Shown: positions 41,868 to 50,208 of the stretch, piece after piece
Position numbering within the stretch: position 1 is the first letter of the stretch
How the letters are laid out: every line of letters begins with the position of its first letter
The notes under the pieces: model-generated
Told to the model about the DNA's origin: nothing
Databases searched by the model: none
What the model saw: the letters and a program-made list of their open reading frames with translations, nothing else
Translations under genes and position numbers: made by a program
NCBI GenBank assembly: GCA_036262075.1
Contig: DATAJO010000003.1
Span: forward strand, 1-64,000
Direction of reading: 5' to 3'
Length of the DNA: 64,000 nucleotides
Origin: JACDBZ01 sp036262075
Lineage (GTDB): Bacteria; Chloroflexota; Limnocylindria; QHBO01

Positions 41868-42710
41868 CTACCGTCCTGGTCCGATCCGAACCGAGACGAC
41901 ATCGGTCCCGAGGGACTTGCCCTTCAGATCGAGCGTGCGCCGCTCGAGATCCGGATCGAGGTCGGAGGCGGCGGCCGCGTCGACGGAGACGAGCACCTCG
42001 CCGGCCTGGGCCGCCGCGGCGAGCCGGGCTGCGACGTTGACGGCGTCACCCACGGCAGTCAGCTCGACATGGGTGCCCTCGCCGACCACTCCGAACCATG
42101 CTCGACCGGCATGCACGCCGACGCCGACCGGCACCCACGGGCCGCCCGGGTCGGCGTGTCCCGTCGCCCGAAGCAGGTCGGTGGCCGCCGAGACACAGCG
42201 CGCCACGAACCGCTCGCCGGTGAGGAGCGGGAAGAACACGGCGACGATCTCGTCGCCGACGAACTTGTCTACCATGCCGTCCCGCTCGAAGACGACTCGG
42301 GTGGCGGCGGCGAAATAGCGCTCGAGCAGGCCGTGGAAGTCGCCCGGTGACATGCGTTCGGCCAACGCGGTAGAGCCGCGGATGTCGGCGAAGAGGAAGG
42401 CGAGCTCGACCTCGGCGCCGCCGTGGTGCTTGGACATGAAGTCGAAGCAGGACGAGCACCAGTAGGGGTTTCCGGCCGACGGCCGCTTGCCGATGAGGCG
42501 CATGAGCGGCGCGCCCGGACCGCGGAAGGGAGCGGCGCACATGCGGCATCGCGGATCGGCCGGGATCCGCTTGAAGACGCGTCTGCCGATGCCCTTCCAG
42601 GTGTCCCCGCCCTGCTCCAGGAAGCTGCGCCAGAAGTCCTCGTCCTGCGACGGTCGTCCGCCGGGGGACGCGCCGGCACTGGAAGCAGGCTCGCCGGTCC
42701 GCCTCGCCAT
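41868..42710 (-). CDS. Class III adenylate/guanylate cyclase with Cys-rich N-terminus
   Basis: The 280-residue soluble nucleotide cyclase has its catalytic domain at about residues 105-270. It shows the metal Asp in LFADIRGSTALAERM, the second Asp in DKFVGDEIVAVFF, GVGVHAGRAWFGVVG, and TAVGDAVNVAARLA near the purine site. The N-terminal 100 residues carry two CxxC pairs (CRMC, CSSC) that may bind zinc or an Fe-S cluster and sense redox state. A TATGCT box (42717-42722) lies 6 nt before the ATG. It is convergent with the VOC gene. Confidence 0.88.
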   Translation of the reverse strand: MARRTGEPASSAGASPGGRPSQDEDFWRSFLEQGGDTWKGIGRRVFKRIPADPRCRMCAAPFRGPGAPLMRLIGKRPSAGNPYWCSSCFDFMSKHHGGAEVELAFLFADIRGSTALAERMSPGDFHGLLERYFAAATRVVFERDGMVDKFVGDEIVAVFFPLLTGERFVARCVSAATDLLRATGHADPGGPWVPVGVGVHAGRAWFGVVGEGTHVELTAVGDAVNVAARLAAAAQAGEVLVSVDAAAASDLDPDLERRTLDLKGKSLGTDVVSVRIGPGR

Positions 42711-42716
42711 GTGGGC

Positions 42717-42722
42717 AGCATA
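42717..42722 (-). promoter_or_regulatory. -10 box of the cyclase gene
   Basis: TATGCT on the minus strand lies 6 nt before ATG 42710. Confidence 0.5.
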
Positions 42723-42752
42723 GGCCGCCGACCAAGGGGGCGACCGATGTGG

Positions 42753-43925
42753 CTAGGTGTAGAACCCGAGGACGGTGATCGCCCAGATCCCGTAGGCGTG
42801 CACGGCGATCCCGACGAGGATCGTGGCGATCAGCACCCACGACGCCCGCTCCCGGTACGCGAGGCCGAGGAGCAGGAGCAGGAGCGGCACGGCGTCGAGG
42901 ATGAACCGATAGCCGAACTGCGCGAAGCCCCACGAGCCGTGGAGGAAGTCGGGCGCCAGGACGAGCGCGACGCCGATCCAGAGCAGGCCGGCATGGCGGC
43001 CGCGCGCGAGGAAGGCGAGGAACAGGAACGGCCCGGTGAGGAGCAGCGACATGCCGCTCAGGTTCGGCCGCAGCCATGGCGGCTGCGGGACGAGGTCGGG
43101 GAGCTCGAAGAGCATGACCTCGATGTGGCGCGGGATGTACGTGATCGACAGGATCCCGTCCCGGAACCACGGCTCGTCGGTGACGAGTCCGTGCTCACCC
43201 GAGGGAATGCGGGCGTAGCCGAAGTCGAACGGCGAGCCGAAGCGCGCGACGTTGTACCAGGCCACGGCCAGGGCGGGGAGCGCCAGCCCGGCGAGGACCG
43301 GCAGCCACGACCGATGCGGCCGCCAGCCGCCGCCGTACAGGCCGAGGAGGACCGGCAGGGCGAGGCCCATCGGCAGGCGTGAGCCGGCGGCGAGGCCGAG
43401 GAGCAGCCCGGCGGCCATCGGCCAGCGGCCGCGCACGGCGAGGTTGAGGGCGAGGAGCGTGAACAGCACCCCGCACAGCTGGGCGTAGTGGTGCGGCCCG
43501 GCCATGCCGGCCACCCACCAGTGCGTCGTGCCGGCGAAGCCCACGACGAGCCAGCGGCGTGGCGACGGCGCGACGCCCCAGCCGGCGAGGAGCCACCAGG
43601 CCAACGCCACGTTCAGCCCGCCGACGATGCTGCCGTAGACGTTGCCGTCGAGCTCGCCGAACGGGACGAACGGCAGGAGCGTGAGCGCCGGGACCGGCGG
43701 CAGGGGCACGTACTGGCCGCCCCCGGCCCGCGGCACGAGCTCGAGCCACGGCCGGTCCTCGACGAGATGGAGCCGGCCGTTGGCGAATGCCTCGGCCAGG
43801 GGCGGCCAGACGTCGCCGGAGGCGGACGGGCCGGTCACCCAGTACACGACGAACGCGACGAGCCCGAACAGGACCGGCTCAGCCCATTCTGAGCGGCGGC
43901 CGAGCCCGGCCAGCCGGGCGCTCAC
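42753..43925 (-). CDS. Polytopic membrane protein, glycosyltransferase-like
   Basis: The 390-residue protein has about ten to eleven transmembrane helices and a large first outer loop with acidic residues (LHLVEDRPWLELVPR), reminiscent of GT-C type mannosyl- or arabinosyltransferases acting on lipid-linked sugars. No diagnostic motif allows a firm assignment. GTG 43925 is the most plausible in-frame start; upstream codons lose the third-position bias. It is divergent from infC, whose promoter lies just beyond. Confidence 0.65.
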   Translation of the reverse strand: MSARLAGLGRRSEWAEPVLFGLVAFVVYWVTGPSASGDVWPPLAEAFANGRLHLVEDRPWLELVPRAGGGQYVPLPPVPALTLLPFVPFGELDGNVYGSIVGGLNVALAWWLLAGWGVAPSPRRWLVVGFAGTTHWWVAGMAGPHHYAQLCGVLFTLLALNLAVRGRWPMAAGLLLGLAAGSRLPMGLALPVLLGLYGGGWRPHRSWLPVLAGLALPALAVAWYNVARFGSPFDFGYARIPSGEHGLVTDEPWFRDGILSITYIPRHIEVMLFELPDLVPQPPWLRPNLSGMSLLLTGPFLFLAFLARGRHAGLLWIGVALVLAPDFLHGSWGFAQFGYRFILDAVPLLLLLLGLAYRERASWVLIATILVGIAVHAYGIWAITVLGFYT

Positions 43926-43975
43926 GCCGGCGTCACCGGGGGCGTGGATCGCATCGGCGGAGGCGGATCGGCTCG

Positions 43976-44005
43976 TTGACCATCTGTTCGGTATCGGTGT
44001 ATCAT
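43976..44005 (+). promoter_or_regulatory. Sigma-70-type promoter of the infC-rpmI-rplT operon
   Basis: TTGACC (43976-43981) and TATCAT (44000-44005) are separated by 18 nt. The predicted transcript starts near 44012, leaving a leader of about 70 nt before the proposed CTG start of infC. Confidence 0.75.
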
Positions 44006-44082
44006 CCCGCGGCAATTCGCGAACGTTGCAGGGCCACCCGTCCGTGATCGGCCAGGTGGCCTTGTTGTTGAAGGAGCAGGCA

Positions 44083-44736
44083 CTGGCAAGGGACCTCCGC
44101 GTCAACGAAATGATTCGGATCCGCGAGGTGCGGGTCATCGATGAGGAAGGCCAGCAGCTCGGCGTGATGCCGACCTTCAAAGCCCTTGCCCTGGCAAAGG
44201 AGAAGGACCTCGATCTCGTCGAGGTGGCTCCCACGGCGGTCCCACCGGTCTGCCGAATCCTGGACTACGGCCAGTACAAGTACGAGCTCCAGAAGCGCGA
44301 GCGCGAACAGAAGAAGAAGCAGAAGTCGCAGACCTTCAAGGAGGTCCGGCTGGGCGTCAAGGTCGACGTCCACGACCTCCAGGTCAAGGCCCGCCGCGCG
44401 GCCCAGTTCCTGGACCACGGGGATCGCGTGAAGATCACCGTCCGCTTCCGCGGACGCGAGATCAGCCATGCGAACCTGGGCCGGGACCTGCTGATGCGGA
44501 CCGCGGAGCTGCTGGCTGACCACGGGACCATCGAGCGGCAGCCGCTGCTCGAGGGTCGCAGCATGTACATCATCATGGCCCCCATCGAGAAGCGGGCCGA
44601 GAAGAAGGCCGATGCCGACGGTTCGACCGAAGGCGAAGGCGAGACCATCGGCGACGCCGTCGCCGCCCAGGCACCGGCCCCCGTGGCCGATACCGCCCGG
44701 GCGGGCGCCGAGACGCCGGCACAGCAGGGATCGTAG
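44083..44736 (+). CDS. infC: Translation initiation factor IF-3, likely CTG start
   Basis: Binds the 30S subunit, checks start-codon pairing and prevents early 50S joining. The N-domain (LRVNEMIRIREVRVIDEEGQQLGVM), the lysine-rich linker (KREREQKKKQKSQTFKEVRLG) and the C-domain (VKITVRFRGREISH) are intact; an extra 45-residue Ala/Glu/Pro tail follows. AAGGAG at 44071-44076 lies 6 nt before an in-frame CTG at 44083, which would give the family-typical N-terminus. Upstream GTG 44044 or 44056 and TTG 44062-44068 have no Shine-Dalgarno. IF-3 genes often use rare start codons for autoregulation. Confidence 0.93.
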   Translation: MARDLRVNEMIRIREVRVIDEEGQQLGVMPTFKALALAKEKDLDLVEVAPTAVPPVCRILDYGQYKYELQKREREQKKKQKSQTFKEVRLGVKVDVHDLQVKARRAAQFLDHGDRVKITVRFRGREISHANLGRDLLMRTAELLADHGTIERQPLLEGRSMYIIMAPIEKRAEKKADADGSTEGEGETIGDAVAAQAPAPVADTARAGAETPAQQGS

Positions 44737-44743
44737 AGAAGCC

Positions 44744-44953
44744 ATGCCGAAGATGAAGACCCACAAGGGGACGGCGAAGCGCTATCGGAAGACCGGCTCC
44801 GGGAAGTGGGTCCGGCCGAAGGCCTGGCGCGGCCATCACCTCGAGATCAAGTCGAGCCGCCGCACGCGCCGCTACGCGGGCGTCGCAATCGTGTCGGACG
44901 CGCACACCGACCAGCTCGAGCGGCTCATGCCGTACGCTGGCAAGGGGAAGTAG
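44744..44953 (+). CDS. rpmI: 50S ribosomal protein L35
   Basis: The 69-residue basic ribosomal protein has the standard opening MPKMKTHKGTAKRYRKTGSGK and a basic middle (KSSRRTRRYAG). It starts 7 nt after the infC stop, in the conserved order infC-rpmI-rplT. Confidence 0.97.
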   Translation: MPKMKTHKGTAKRYRKTGSGKWVRPKAWRGHHLEIKSSRRTRRYAGVAIVSDAHTDQLERLMPYAGKGK

Positions 44954-44956
44954 CCG

Positions 44957-45316
44957 ATGGCCCGAGTCAAGCGCGGCGTCACCGCGCGCCGCCGCCACAA
45001 GCGGCTCCTCAACCTCGCCGAGGGCCGGCGCGGAACGCGTTCGACGCTCGTCCGCCCCGCCCGTGAGGCGCTCATCCACGCCCTCGTCTACGCCTATCGC
45101 GATCGGCGCGACCGGAAGCGCGACATGCGCCGCCTCTGGATCGAGCGCATCAACGCCGCCTCGCGGCAGCATGGCGTCCCGTACGGTCGCTTCATCGCCG
45201 GCCTGAAGGCCGCGGGGGTCGAGGTCGACCGGAAGATCCTGGCCGACATGGCGGTCCGCGAGCCCGCGGCGTTCGCCGCGATGGTCGAGACCGCGAAGTC
45301 CTCCTTTACCAGCTGA
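44957..45316 (+). CDS. rplT: 50S ribosomal protein L20
   Basis: The 119-residue early-assembly protein of the 50S subunit reads MARVKRGVTARRRHKRLL, then AYRDRRDRKRDMRRLWIERINAASR. It starts 3 nt after the rpmI stop. In other bacteria L20 represses infC or rpmI translation; the leader here is a possible target. A hairpin begins at its stop codon. Confidence 0.97.
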   Translation: MARVKRGVTARRRHKRLLNLAEGRRGTRSTLVRPAREALIHALVYAYRDRRDRKRDMRRLWIERINAASRQHGVPYGRFIAGLKAAGVEVDRKILADMAVREPAAFAAMVETAKSSFTS

Positions 45317-45336
45317 CCGGCGTCACCCGACGCCGG
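45315..45336 (+). terminator. Hairpin at the end of the rplT gene
   Basis: ACCGGCGTC (45315-45323) pairs with GACGCCGGT (45328-45336) across a 4-nt loop, beginning inside the rplT stop. There is no T-run, so it may be a partial terminator or processing site between the ribosomal genes and pheS. Confidence 0.55.
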
Positions 45337-45412
45337 TCCTCACGGCCCTGTCCCGGATTCCGGGGCGGGGTCGTTCGCTTTGACCGATGATTGAGCACGG
45401 ACCCATGGACCG

Positions 45413-46495
45413 ATGAGCCAGCTGCGCACCGACCTCGAGAGCCTGCGCGCCGACGCGAGGGCGCGGCTGGATGCCGCTGCCTCGGCCGACGAGCTCGACG
45501 CGCTGCGCCACGAGCTCCTCGGACGCTCGGGCAGGCTGACCGCCCTGCTGAAGCAGCTTGGCAGCGTGCCGGCCGAGGAGCGCCCGGCCATCGGCCAGCT
45601 GGCGAACGAGGTCCGTCGCGAGCTGGAGGGCGTGCTCGAGGAGCGCCTGGCTCGGCTCCGGGACGCCGATCTCGATGCGCGGCTCGCGGCCGAGGCGATC
45701 GACATGAGCGCGCCGGGACGCCCGATCCGCGTCGGTCACCTCCACCCGGTCCTGACGCTCATGCGCGACCTGCGCGAGCTGTTCCACGCCTACGGCTTCG
45801 AGGTCTTCGAGGGCCCGGAGGTCGAGACCGAGGAGTACAACTTCGAGCTCCTCAACATCCCGCCCGACCACCCGAGTCGCGACCTGTGGGACACGCTGTA
45901 CGTCGCCGAGCCGGGGTCGGTCGAGGCCGGCGAGCCGCGTCCGGCCGAGGACGGCACGATCCTGCGCACCCACACGTCGCCGGTGCAGATCCGGGCCATG
46001 CGCGCGCTCGAGCCGCCCATCCGGGTGATCATGCCCGGTCGCTGCTTCCGCTACGAGGCCGTCGACGCCAGCCACGGCTTCGAGTTCTTCCAGGTCGAGG
46101 GCCTCGTCGTCGACCGCGACACGACGATGGCCGACCTCAAGGGCCTGCTCGAGGAGGTCGCCCGGGCGCTCTACGGCCGCGACGTGGCGACCCGCTTCCG
46201 GCCCGGCTACTACCCGTTCACCGAGCCGAGTGTCGCGTTCGACATCGGCTGCCTCGTCTGCGGTGGAGATGGCTGCCCGGCGTGCAAGCGGAGCGGCTGG
46301 ATGACGATCCTCGGTGCCGGGATGGTCCATCCGCGCGTCCTCGAGGCCGGTGGCTACGACCCGGCCGTGTACCAGGGCTACGCCTTCGGCATGGGACCGG
46401 ACCGGATGACGATGCTGCGCCACGGCATCGGCGACATCCGGCTCTTCTTCGGCGCCGACCTGCGCTTCATCACGCAGTTCCCGGAGGGCCGATAG
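45413..46495 (+). CDS. pheS: Phenylalanyl-tRNA synthetase alpha subunit
   Basis: Catalytic subunit of the (alpha-beta)2 enzyme. The 360-residue protein has an N-terminal coiled coil (residues 1-90) that binds tRNA, then class II motifs: HPVLTLMRDLRELFHAYGFEVFEGPEVE, motif 2 around GRCFRYEAVDASHGFEFFQVEGLVV, and motif 3 YAFGMGPDRMTMLRHGI. ATG 45413 overlaps the stop of a 3-codon frame (ATGA), which may be chance. The next gene, pheT, starts directly after the stop. Confidence 0.97.
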   Translation: MSQLRTDLESLRADARARLDAAASADELDALRHELLGRSGRLTALLKQLGSVPAEERPAIGQLANEVRRELEGVLEERLARLRDADLDARLAAEAIDMSAPGRPIRVGHLHPVLTLMRDLRELFHAYGFEVFEGPEVETEEYNFELLNIPPDHPSRDLWDTLYVAEPGSVEAGEPRPAEDGTILRTHTSPVQIRAMRALEPPIRVIMPGRCFRYEAVDASHGFEFFQVEGLVVDRDTTMADLKGLLEEVARALYGRDVATRFRPGYYPFTEPSVAFDIGCLVCGGDGCPACKRSGWMTILGAGMVHPRVLEAGGYDPAVYQGYAFGMGPDRMTMLRHGIGDIRLFFGADLRFITQFPEGR

Positions 46496-48940
46496 ATGCG
46501 CGTGCCCCTCTCCTGGCTGCGCGAGTACGTCGACGTCACCCTCTCGCCGCGCGAGCTCACGGCCGAGCTGACGATGCGCGGCATGGAGGTCAGCGACGTC
46601 GAGATCGGCGGCGAGGGCTGGCAGAACGTCGTCGTCGGCCGCGTCCTCCACGTCGAGCGGCACCCGAACGCCGACACGCTGTGGCTCACCCGCGTCGACG
46701 TCGGCCCGGCGGGCGGCGAGCTCGAGATCGTGTGCGGCGCCCAGAACCTCGAGGTCGGGCAGCTCGTCCCGGCCGCCCTGCCGGGCGCCGTCCTGCCCGG
46801 CGATCGGCGCATCGAGCGCTCGAAGATCCGCGGCGTGGTGAGCAACGGGATGCTGTGCAGCGCGGTCGAGCTGGGCCTTGGCCCCGATGCCGATGGGATC
46901 CATGTCCTCGGCCACCACGACGAGCTGCCCGTCGGGCAGCCGCTGGGCGAGGCGATCGGCGAGGTCGTGCTCGACGTCGACGTCAAGCCGAACCGCGGCG
47001 ACGCGCTGTCGATGGTCGGCCTGGCCCGCGAGATCGCCGCCTTCACCGGCGCCGAGCTCCGGGTTCCCGAGCCGCAGACCGTCGAGGGCGACGTGGCCGT
47101 GGAGGACCGCGTGTCGGTGCGGATCGAGGACCCCGAGCTCTGCCCGCGCTTCACGGCGCTCTGGTTCGACGACGTCGCCAACGGCCCGTCGCCGGACTGG
47201 ATGCAGCAGCGCCTCGTCGCGGCGGGCATGCGGCCGATCAGCGCGGTGGTCGACGTCACGAACTACGTCATGCACGAGCTCGGGCAGCCGCAGCACGCGT
47301 ACGACGCCGATGCGATCCCCGGCGGCGAGATCGTCGTGCGACGCGCCCGGGCGGGGGAGCGGCTCGAGACGATCGACCACGTCGACCGCGCGCTCGACGA
47401 GCGGATGCTCGTCATCGCCGATCGGGAGCGGCCGATCGGCCTGGCCGGGATCATGGGCGGCGCCTCGACCGAGGTCAGCGAGTCGACGAAGCGGGTGATC
47501 CTCGAGTCGGCCATCTTCCATGGCCCGACGATCCGCAACACGGCGCGGCGCCTCGGCCTGCGCTCCGAGGCGAGCATGCGGCACGAGAAGGGCATCGGTC
47601 CCGACCTGCCGCGCCTCGCCGCGTACCGTGCCGCCCAGCTCATCCAGCAGATCACCGGCGCAACGCTCGCGGCCGGCATCGTCGACAACGATCCGGGGCC
47701 GCATCCGGCGCGACGGGTGAGCGTCAGCGTGTCGCGCATGGAGCGGCTGCTCGGCCTCCCGCTCGACGCGGGACGCGTGCGGCAGCTGCTCGAGCCGCTC
47801 GAGTTCGGCGTCATGGGGGACGGTGACGAGCTCGAGATCAGCGTGCCGTCGCATCGGCTCGACGTTGCGCTCGAGGCGGACGTCGCCGAGGAGGTGGCGC
47901 GGGCCCACGGCTACGAGCGCATCGCCGGCCGCCTGCCACGGGCCGAGCTGCCGCCGTACCGCACCGACCCGAGCGAGCCGCGCAACCGCGTGCGACGCGT
48001 CCTCGCCGGCATCGGCCTCGACGAGGTCGTGACCCACGCGCTCTTCGACCCCGACGACCTGGATCGCACCGGGTACGACGGCAGCGCGCAGCACCTCATC
48101 CGCCTGTCGAACCCGCTGAGCGAGGCGCATTCCGTGCTGCGGCCGGTGATGGCGCCGTCGCTGCTTTCCTCGCTGGCCGAGAACGCGCGCCGCCGCCGGC
48201 CGGACGCGTGGCTGTTCGAGGTCGGCAAGGTGTACTGGATGCACGACGGGCCGCCCACGCCCCGTGAGCGCGCGTCGGAGACCGCCGGCACCGGGCGTTA
48301 CGAGGCCTGGGAGCTCGGGATCGCGCTCAACGGCCGTCCGGTGCCCGTCACCGCCGGCGCCGCGGTCGAGCCGGCCGACGTCGCGACCCTGAAGGGCATC
48401 GTCGACGCGCTCCACGACGCGCTCGGCGCGCCGCGCCCGGAGTACCGCGCCGAGGAGCCCGACACGCGCCATCCGCACCGCCATCCGGGACGCGCCGGCG
48501 TCATCACCGATGCCCAGGGCCGCCCGTACGGGTCGCTCGGCGAGGTGCACCCGCGCGTGGCCGAGGCGTGGGGCCTGCCGGGACGCCCGGTGGACGCCAC
48601 GATCGATCTTCATCGGCTCCTCGAGCTCGTGCCGCAGCGGATCGAGGCCAGGCCGATCCCATCGGCCCAGCCGGTGGATCGCGACCTCGCGGTCGTGCTC
48701 GACGAGACGACGCCGGTCGGCGAGCTGCTCCGCGTGACGCGGATGAGCGCCGGGCCGATGCTGACCGAGCTGACGCTGTTCGACGTCTACCGCGGCGAGC
48801 AGATCGGCGAGGGAAAGGTGAGCTACGCGCTGTCGATGCGCTTCCAGCCGGACGAGGCGGGCGACGAGAAGGCGGTCGAGAAGGCGCTGAACAAGGTTCG
48901 CGGCTCGCTGCGCCATCACCTCGGGGCCGAGATCCGGTAG
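46496..48940 (+). CDS. pheT: Phenylalanyl-tRNA synthetase beta subunit
   Basis: The 814-residue partner of PheS contains the tRNA-binding OB domain (about 40-150), B3/B4 editing domain (about 210-390), B5 domain (about 400-475), a catalytic-like core, and the C-terminal ferredoxin-like anticodon-binding domain (FQPDEAGDEKAVEKALNKVRGSL). It starts at MRVPLSWLREYVDVTLSPRELTAELTMRGMEV with zero gap after pheS. Confidence 0.97.
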   Translation: MRVPLSWLREYVDVTLSPRELTAELTMRGMEVSDVEIGGEGWQNVVVGRVLHVERHPNADTLWLTRVDVGPAGGELEIVCGAQNLEVGQLVPAALPGAVLPGDRRIERSKIRGVVSNGMLCSAVELGLGPDADGIHVLGHHDELPVGQPLGEAIGEVVLDVDVKPNRGDALSMVGLAREIAAFTGAELRVPEPQTVEGDVAVEDRVSVRIEDPELCPRFTALWFDDVANGPSPDWMQQRLVAAGMRPISAVVDVTNYVMHELGQPQHAYDADAIPGGEIVVRRARAGERLETIDHVDRALDERMLVIADRERPIGLAGIMGGASTEVSESTKRVILESAIFHGPTIRNTARRLGLRSEASMRHEKGIGPDLPRLAAYRAAQLIQQITGATLAAGIVDNDPGPHPARRVSVSVSRMERLLGLPLDAGRVRQLLEPLEFGVMGDGDELEISVPSHRLDVALEADVAEEVARAHGYERIAGRLPRAELPPYRTDPSEPRNRVRRVLAGIGLDEVVTHALFDPDDLDRTGYDGSAQHLIRLSNPLSEAHSVLRPVMAPSLLSSLAENARRRRPDAWLFEVGKVYWMHDGPPTPRERASETAGTGRYEAWELGIALNGRPVPVTAGAAVEPADVATLKGIVDALHDALGAPRPEYRAEEPDTRHPHRHPGRAGVITDAQGRPYGSLGEVHPRVAEAWGLPGRPVDATIDLHRLLELVPQRIEARPIPSAQPVDRDLAVVLDETTPVGELLRVTRMSAGPMLTELTLFDVYRGEQIGEGKVSYALSMRFQPDEAGDEKAVEKALNKVRGSLRHHLGAEIR

Positions 48941-48978
48941 GACCTCCGGTTGCCTTGTCCGGCCGCGCCGGGGGCTGG

Positions 48979-48984
48979 TACCCT
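48979..48984 (+). promoter_or_regulatory. -10 box of the cvpA-mpg-mutS2 operon
   Basis: TACCCT lies about 60 nt before the GTG of cvpA, so this transcript has a leader and uses a Shine-Dalgarno, unlike most first genes here. Confidence 0.5.
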
Positions 48985-49045
48985 TGCGCGCGGCCCGAGC
49001 CTGGGTGACCCATGCCGGGACCGATCCTGATCGAAGGAGCGGCGT

Positions 49046-49600
49046 GTGGAAGTCCTCACCCAGCTGAGCTGGCTGGACCTCGTGATCATCCTCCTGCTGG
49101 CCGTCGGCGTCTTCGTCGGCTTCACGCAGGGCGCGATTCGCTACGCGCTGAACTGCGTGGTGGTCCTCGTCGCCTTCGTGCTGGCGGCGCAGCTGTACGG
49201 TCCGGTGCTCGGCGTCCTCGGCTTCTGGCGCGCCTTCACCCCCGCCGGCCGTGAGCTCATCATCTTCTTCGTCCTGTTCGTCGTCTTCGTCGTCGGCGGC
49301 TGGTTCGCCGTCCGGGCGCTCTACCACCGCACCCGGCTCCCGATCCCGAAGGCGGTCGACGAGATCGTCGGAGCGATCCTCGGGCTGCTGTGGGTATCGC
49401 TGATCCTCGTCTTCCACCTGCTCGTCCTCGACAGCTTCTTCCTCGGCGATGGACAGGCCGGTGGCTGGCTCGCCGGGTACTACGACGCGATGACCGGCTC
49501 GCTGCTCGTCGGGTACATGCGCGACGCCCTCGTCCCGACCGCCGGCTTCCTCGTCCGCCCGTTCGTTCCGAGCCACATCGCCCAGCTCCTCCAGCAATGA
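49046..49600 (+). CDS. CvpA-family membrane protein
   Basis: The 184-residue protein has four hydrophobic segments and the CvpA opening LSWLDLVIILLLAVGVFVGFTQGAIR. CvpA proteins support colicin V export and envelope homeostasis, but their molecular role is unclear. AAGGAG lies 7 nt before the GTG start. The stop overlaps the mpg ATG (ATGA). The cvpA-mutS2 neighbourhood is also common in Firmicutes. Confidence 0.88.
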   Translation: MEVLTQLSWLDLVIILLLAVGVFVGFTQGAIRYALNCVVVLVAFVLAAQLYGPVLGVLGFWRAFTPAGRELIIFFVLFVVFVVGGWFAVRALYHRTRLPIPKAVDEIVGAILGLLWVSLILVFHLLVLDSFFLGDGQAGGWLAGYYDAMTGSLLVGYMRDALVPTAGFLVRPFVPSHIAQLLQQ

Positions 49601-50208
49601 GTTCGGCCGCGGCCGAGGAACCGGAGCCCCTCGAGCGCGGCTGGTTCGACCGACCGGCTCCCGAGCTGGCCCTCGCGCTCCTCGGCTCCCGGCTCGTCCA
49701 CGAGAGCCCGGAGGGGACGGTCGGCGGGCGGATCGTCGAGGTCGAGGCCTATCGCGGGCCGGAGGACCTGGCCGCGCACTCGTCGCGCGGGCGCACGGAG
49801 CGCAATGCCGTGATGTTCGGCGAGCCCGGGCACCTCTACGTCTACCTCATCTACGGCCTGCACCACTGCATGAACGTCGTCGCCGGCCCCGGCACGAAGC
49901 CGGAGGCGGTGCTCATCCGAGCCCTCGCCCTGGACGAGGGGATCGACCTGGCCCGCGCCCGTCGAGGCGAGCGGGTGCCGGACCGACGGCTCGCCTCGGG
50001 GCCGGGCAACGTCGGGTCGGCGCTCGGCGTCGACCGGTCGCTGAACGGCGTCGACCTCCTCGAGGGGCCGGTGCGGGTCGTGCCGCGCGAGACGCCCCGG
50101 CCGCGCGTGTCACGCGGCCCGCGCGTCGGCGTCGACTATGCCGGGCCATGGGCGGCACGCCCGTTGCGCTTCTGGATCACCGATGACCCGCACGTCTCGC
50201 GACGCTGA
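49597..50208 (+). CDS. mpg: 3-methyladenine DNA glycosylase (AAG/MPG family)
   Basis: Base-excision enzyme that removes alkylated and deaminated purines. The 203-residue protein has the family core RIVEVEAYRGPEDLAAHSSRGRTERN (catalytic Glu), then GHLYVYLIYGLHHCMNVV and LASGPGNVGSALGVD. It is translationally coupled to the upstream cvpA-like gene, and its 3' end overlaps the mutS2 start by 26 nt, so two DNA-maintenance genes are fused in one transcription unit. Confidence 0.93.
   Translation: MSSAAAEEPEPLERGWFDRPAPELALALLGSRLVHESPEGTVGGRIVEVEAYRGPEDLAAHSSRGRTERNAVMFGEPGHLYVYLIYGLHHCMNVVAGPGTKPEAVLIRALALDEGIDLARARRGERVPDRRLASGPGNVGSALGVDRSLNGVDLLEGPVRVVPRETPRPRVSRGPRVGVDYAGPWAARPLRFWITDDPHVSRR

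Noticed and set aside
44012..44070. Leader hairpin around the TTCGCGAA palindrome near 44020 as an infC attenuator
   Set aside because: The arms leave no room for a loop and the alternative pairing is only 4 bp; no T-run follows.
45405..45416. A three-codon frame (Met-Asp-Arg-stop) overlapping the pheS start as a leader peptide
   Set aside because: It has no Phe codons, no Shine-Dalgarno and no attenuator-type stems; chance overlap is likely.
45323..49597. A minus-strand open frame of more than 1400 codons opposite pheS, pheT and cvpA
   Set aside because: High GC removes stop codons on the antisense strand. The plus-strand genes there are recognised over their full length and the antisense translation has no family features, being rich in Arg, His and Asp.
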